From Ruminiclostridium sp. (GTDB lineage Bacteria; Bacillota; Clostridia; DSM-8532), in NCBI GenBank assembly GCA_003535195.1, contig DOHN01000129.1:10730-17291 (forward strand): a stretch of DNA of 6,562 bases, given 5' to 3'. The position numbers and the translations under genes are program-made. Positions within the stretch are counted from its first letter, which is position 1. Every line of letters starts with the position of its first letter. Positions 4,971-6,562 of this stretch are shown in pieces. The notes beneath the pieces are model-generated. The model did not search any database. It saw only the letters and a list, made by a program, of their open reading frames with translations, and was not told the DNA's origin.

Positions 4971-6562
4971 ACCTTGCACCTCCGGATATTTTTATCAGCT
5001 TATTCAAGATCTCTCCAGCCTCCCGGACCGACAGGACCGGAGTGGGAACAGCCTCATAGCCCCCGGCTTTTAATGCCTGGAACAGCTCCGTCACCTTTGG
5101 TATATCAAGGCCGTAGCCGATCAGCTCAGAGGCCCTGGAGAATATATTCCGGGCCGTATCGCACATCTTCAGCTCACCATTGTACATAACGGCAATACGG
5201 CTGCAAAAAGCCGCCATATCATCCATGTTGTGAGAGATCATAACGATGGTTGTGCCCTCATCCCTGTTCAGCCTTGTCAGAATGTCAAATACCTCATGGC
5301 TGCCTCTGGGATCCAGACCGGCTGTGGGCTCGTCCAATACCAGCACCTCCGGTTCCATAGCCAATACGCCGGCTATGGCCACCCTCCGTTTCTGGCCCCC
5401 GGACAGCTCAAAGGGAGACTTTTCCAGAAGCTCCGGCGAAATATCCAGCAGTTCTATGACATGGAAGACCCTCTTTTTGATTTCTTGCGGGGACAGCCCC
5501 AATTTATTGAGGCCAAAGGTGATATCCTTGTACACAGTTTCCTCAAACAGCTGATGCTCCGGATACTGGAAAATCAAGCCGACTTTTTTCCGCAGTTCTT
5601 TTAAGGCTTTCCCGGATATCTCCTGGCCGTCGACCTGTATACTGCCCGAGGTCGCTTTGAGAATTCCGTTAAAATGCTGAACCAATGTTGATTTGCCCGA
5701 GCCGGTATGGCCGATGATGCCAAAAATTTCACCTTTTTTTACAGACAGGGTGATATTCTTCAGGGCATGTTGTTCAAACGAGGTGCCGGGCATATAGACA
5801 TGGCCCATATTCTGTATTTTAATGATGTCTTTCCCATGATTCTTACGGTTTTGCGAATCGTCCGTTCTGATTTTAGAAAATTCCGGCGTATTTTTTAAAA
5901 GCCCCTTCATGGCTTTTAACATTTCGTCCAGGTTTATGGGAAGCTCTTTTATAGGGACGCCTCTTTGCCGTAAGTCATAGGCAAGAGCCGTCACCTGAGG
6001 CACATCCAGCCCGGCGTTTCTAATGGCCTCTACATTTTCAAAAATCTGCCTCGGCGTTCCCCTCAAAATCAGCTGTCCCTCTTGCATGACCAATATATGA
6101 TCGGCCTCCACGGCCTCTTCCATATGATGGGTAATCAAAATAATGGTCATGCCTCTTTCCCTGTTTAAGGTACGCAATACCTCCAGAACTTCTTTCCTGC
6201 CATGGGGGTCAAGCATGGACGTCGCTTCATCCAAAACAATGCATTTGGGTTCCATAGCCAGGATACCGGCTATGGCGATTCTCTGCTTCTGGCCTCCTGA
6301 CAGCATATGGGGCGGGTACTCCGCATATTGGTCCATTCCCACAAGCTGTAAGGCGCCAGTCACCCTTTTTCTGATTTTGGCCGGCGGAACCCCCAGGTTT
6401 TCGGGCCCGAATGCAACATCTTCCTCCACCGTTGTGGCGACGATCTGATTATCAGGATTCTGAAGCACCAGTCCCAGGTTCTTTCGAACACGCCAGATCA
6501 ACTCACCGTTTTTTGTATCAAGGCCGTCTACCAGTATGGTGCCCCGATCAGGGATTAAAAGT
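4960..6562 (-). CDS. ecfA1-ecfA2: Fused EcfA1-EcfA2 double ATPase of the ECF transporter, 5' end cut by the window edge
   Basis: These ATPases hydrolyse ATP to power EcfT-dependent vitamin uptake. One open frame of 533 visible residues contains two ABC domains. Domain 1 is EcfA1: Q-loop QNPDNQ (6462-6445), signature LSGGQ (6303-6289), Walker [12 protein letters not shown] and H-loop THH; its Walker A lies off the right edge. Domain 2 is EcfA2: Walker [10 protein letters not shown] (5712-5686), Q-loop [13 protein letters not shown] (5406-5392), Walker [13 protein letters not shown] and H-loop SHN. EcfA1 and EcfA2 are normally separate proteins of about 280 residues. Here the linker, roughly 5889-5830, has no stop and no ATG, GTG or TTG with a ribosome binding site before the first strand of domain 2. 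The TTG at 6501 is not the start: [14 protein letters not shown] upstream of it is normal EcfA1 sequence, open to the edge. About 50-55 N-terminal residues are missing. Family is certain; the fusion is as read and depends on correct bases in the linker. Confidence 0.93.
   Translation of the reverse strand, partial: LLIPDRGTILVDGLDTKNGELIWRVRKNLGLVLQNPDNQIVATTVEEDVAFGPENLGVPPAKIRKRVTGALQLVGMDQYAEYPPHMLSGGQKQRIAIAGILAMEPKCIVLDEATSMLDPHGRKEVLEVLRTLNRERGMTIILITHHMEEAVEADHILVMQEGQLILRGTPRQIFENVEAIRNAGLDVPQVTALAYDLRQRGVPIKELPINLDEMLKAMKGLLKNTPEFSKIRTDDSQNRKNHGKDIIKIQNMGHVYMPGTSFEQHALKNITLSVKKGEIFGIIGHTGSGKSTLVQHFNGILKATSGSIQVDGQEISGKALKELRKKVGLIFQYPEHQLFEETVYKDITFGLNKLGLSPQEIKKRVFHVIELLDISPELLEKSPFELSGGQKRRVAIAGVLAMEPEVLVLDEPTAGLDPRGSHEVFDILTRLNRDEGTTIVMISHNMDDMAAFCSRIAVMYNGELKMCDTARNIFSRASELIGYGLDIPKVTELFQALKAGGYEAVPTPVLSVREAGEILNKLIKISGGARYDQ
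4979..4983 (-). promoter_or_regulatory. Ribosome binding site that fixes the ecfT start
   Basis: GGAGG lies within the last codons of the upstream ATPase gene, eight bases before the ATG at 4970. The alternative GTG at 4979-4977 overlaps the final base of the site and so cannot use it. This decides in favour of the shorter EcfT and places translation initiation inside the preceding coding region. Confidence 0.75.

Noticed and set aside
5230..5604. Plus-strand open frames of about 100-124 codons opposite the ATPase gene
   Set aside because: They are antisense to conserved Walker B and signature motifs of EcfA2 and show no family features of their own.
6499..6501. TTG at 6501 as the start of the ATPase protein
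   Set aside because: The frame is open upstream to the window edge and encodes normal EcfA1 sequence there; starting at 6501 would also omit Walker A.

Overview
The window looks like chromosomal DNA from a Gram-positive, probably clostridial (Bacillota) bacterium. This rests on strong purine-rich GGAGG-type ribosome binding sites, a consensus sigma-A-like promoter, a DUF421/YetF-type membrane protein, and an EcfA1-EcfA2-EcfT module with the motif set of the Bacillota group II ECF transporters. Genus cannot be fixed from the sequence. There is no sign of a mobile element, CRISPR array, tRNA or rRNA. Genes are densely packed and the longest gap is about 115 bases.

Layout from left to right. 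(1) 1-1739, minus strand: a two-gene unit of a ROK-family sugar kinase (likely glucokinase) followed 19 bases later by truA, a tRNA pseudouridine synthase whose C-terminus is cut by the left edge. A good promoter (TTGATT, 17 bases, TATAAT) lies just upstream of the kinase. (2) 1711-3109, plus strand: a RimJ/RimL-like GNAT acetyltransferase, then a DUF421/YetF-type membrane protein. The acetyltransferase has its own extended -10 promoter, which lies inside the spacer of the kinase promoter. (3) 3123-6562, minus strand, read from right to left: a double-ATPase EcfA1-EcfA2 protein (N-terminus off the right edge), the transmembrane protein EcfT (11-base overlap), a PHP-domain phosphoesterase (12 bases later) and, after a 114-base gap with a possible hairpin, a 79-residue protein that I do not recognise.

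How the genes work together: EcfA1, EcfA2 and EcfT form the energy-coupling module that drives uptake of vitamins and other micronutrients through separate substrate-binding S components. No S component is present here, which is usual for the shared (group II) module. In many Bacillota the order is rplQ-ecfA1-ecfA2-ecfT-truA-rplM-rpsI. Here truA is on the same strand but separated from ecfT by five other genes and appears to be driven from the kinase promoter.

The most notable points are the in-frame fusion of EcfA1 and EcfA2 into one reading frame with no stop and no usable internal start, the five-gene block splitting ecfT from truA, and the overlapping divergent promoters centred on a 15-base palindrome. 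I do not see evidence for a wholly new biological system; the rest is ordinary chromosomal content.
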